Positions 5,626 through 5,892 of a stretch of DNA of 5,892 bases are shown here, one piece after another. Source of the stretch: Polaromonas sp. YR568 (GTDB lineage Bacteria > Pseudomonadota > Gammaproteobacteria > Burkholderiales > Burkholderiaceae); assembly GCA_945871335.1 (NCBI GenBank), contig CAMBWM010000151.1:1-5892 (forward strand), given 5' to 3'. The notes beneath the pieces are model-generated. The model was not told where the DNA came from and ran no database searches. It saw only the letters and a list, made by a program, of their open reading frames with translations. The translations under genes were made by a program, and so were the position numbers. Position 1 is the stretch's first letter, and each line of letters starts with the position of its first letter.

Positions 5626-5892
5626 ATGAAAAGTCTGTTTCACTTCGCCTTCAATGTCACCGACTTGCAGGTGGCACGGCGCTTTTACGTGGATGTCCTG
5701 GCTTGTACCGAAGGGCGCAGCACCGACACCTGGGTTGATTTTGACTTTGCCGGTCACCAGCTGTCGCTGCACCTCGGGACACCCTGGAAGACAGAACCCA
5801 CAGGCCGCGTGGGCGAACACATGGTGCCGATGCCGCATTTCGGCCTGGTGCTGGCGCTGTCCGACTGGCAGGCCATGGCGGCGCGGCTTGAA
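5626..5892 (+). CDS. VOC superfamily (glyoxalase/bleomycin resistance/dioxygenase fold) protein, 3' end outside the window
   Basis: The first 89 residues are visible, starting MKSLFHFAFNVTDLQVARRF. The opening beta strand with histidine (H6), followed by NVTDLxxARRFYVDVLxCxEGRSTDTWVDFDFxGHQLSLHL, is the standard first beta-alpha-beta-beta-beta module of VOC proteins. MPHFGLVLAL (69-78) begins the second module, with H71 in the place equivalent to H6. H6, H49 and H71 are candidate metal ligands, but the remaining ligands lie beyond the edge. The EGRSTDxWxDFDFxGHQ wording resembles a group usually annotated only as VOC family protein, sometimes dioxygenase-like; reaction and substrate cannot be stated. 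The start at 5626 has no strong Shine-Dalgarno motif and directly follows a 16-bp palindrome. It diverges from phaM with 90 bp between start codons. No stop codon occurs before the window end, so the gene appears intact as far as seen. Confidence 0.85.
   Translation, partial: MKSLFHFAFNVTDLQVARRFYVDVLACTEGRSTDTWVDFDFAGHQLSLHLGTPWKTEPTGRVGEHMVPMPHFGLVLALSDWQAMAARLE

Overview
The window looks like chromosomal DNA from a GC-rich betaproteobacterium of the Burkholderiales, most likely family Comamonadaceae (a Polaromonas/Rhodoferax/Acidovorax-type organism). This is judged from the PhaM-type granule protein, the wording of the FIST, DMT and VOC proteins and the GC-rich third positions. The genus is inference, because no marker gene is present.

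Layout. Left edge (1-426): a rearranged YefM/YoeB toxin-antitoxin module. The plus strand carries a nearly complete YoeB toxin gene. The antitoxin, which normally sits just upstream on the same strand, is present only as a start-less core fragment on the minus strand. Positions 427-548 are non-coding and show no convincing terminator. Minus strand, 549-1445: a DMT/EamA transporter. 1546-1989: a divergent type II 3-dehydroquinate dehydratase with all expected active-site residues. 1990-2201: a 212-bp gap holding a doubtful 34-codon ORF and a 13-bp dyad. 2202-5535: a tight three-gene minus-strand operon in transcription order phaM, FIST-domain sensor-like protein, LplT-like MFS transporter, with a 4-bp ATGA overlap and an 11-bp gap. 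A candidate sigma-70 promoter lies in front of phaM. Right edge, plus strand: the first 89 codons of a VOC (glyoxalase/bleomycin-resistance fold) protein, divergent from phaM and cut by the window end.

How the genes may work together. The phaM-FIST-MFS cluster suggests that a PHA-granule/nucleoid-linking protein, a small-ligand sensing protein and a lysophospholipid-type flippase are made together. The operon is read directly from spacing; a shared physiological role is inference. aroQ and the DMT transporter lie on the same strand 100 bp apart and may be separate units. The toxin-antitoxin remnant shows what appears to be an internal inversion of the antitoxin gene together with loss of the toxin's normal start codon, so it is probably inactive.

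I see no RNA gene, CRISPR array or complete mobile element. The most unusual structure is the broken toxin-antitoxin locus. The rest is ordinary chromosomal gene content with a few points worth checking.
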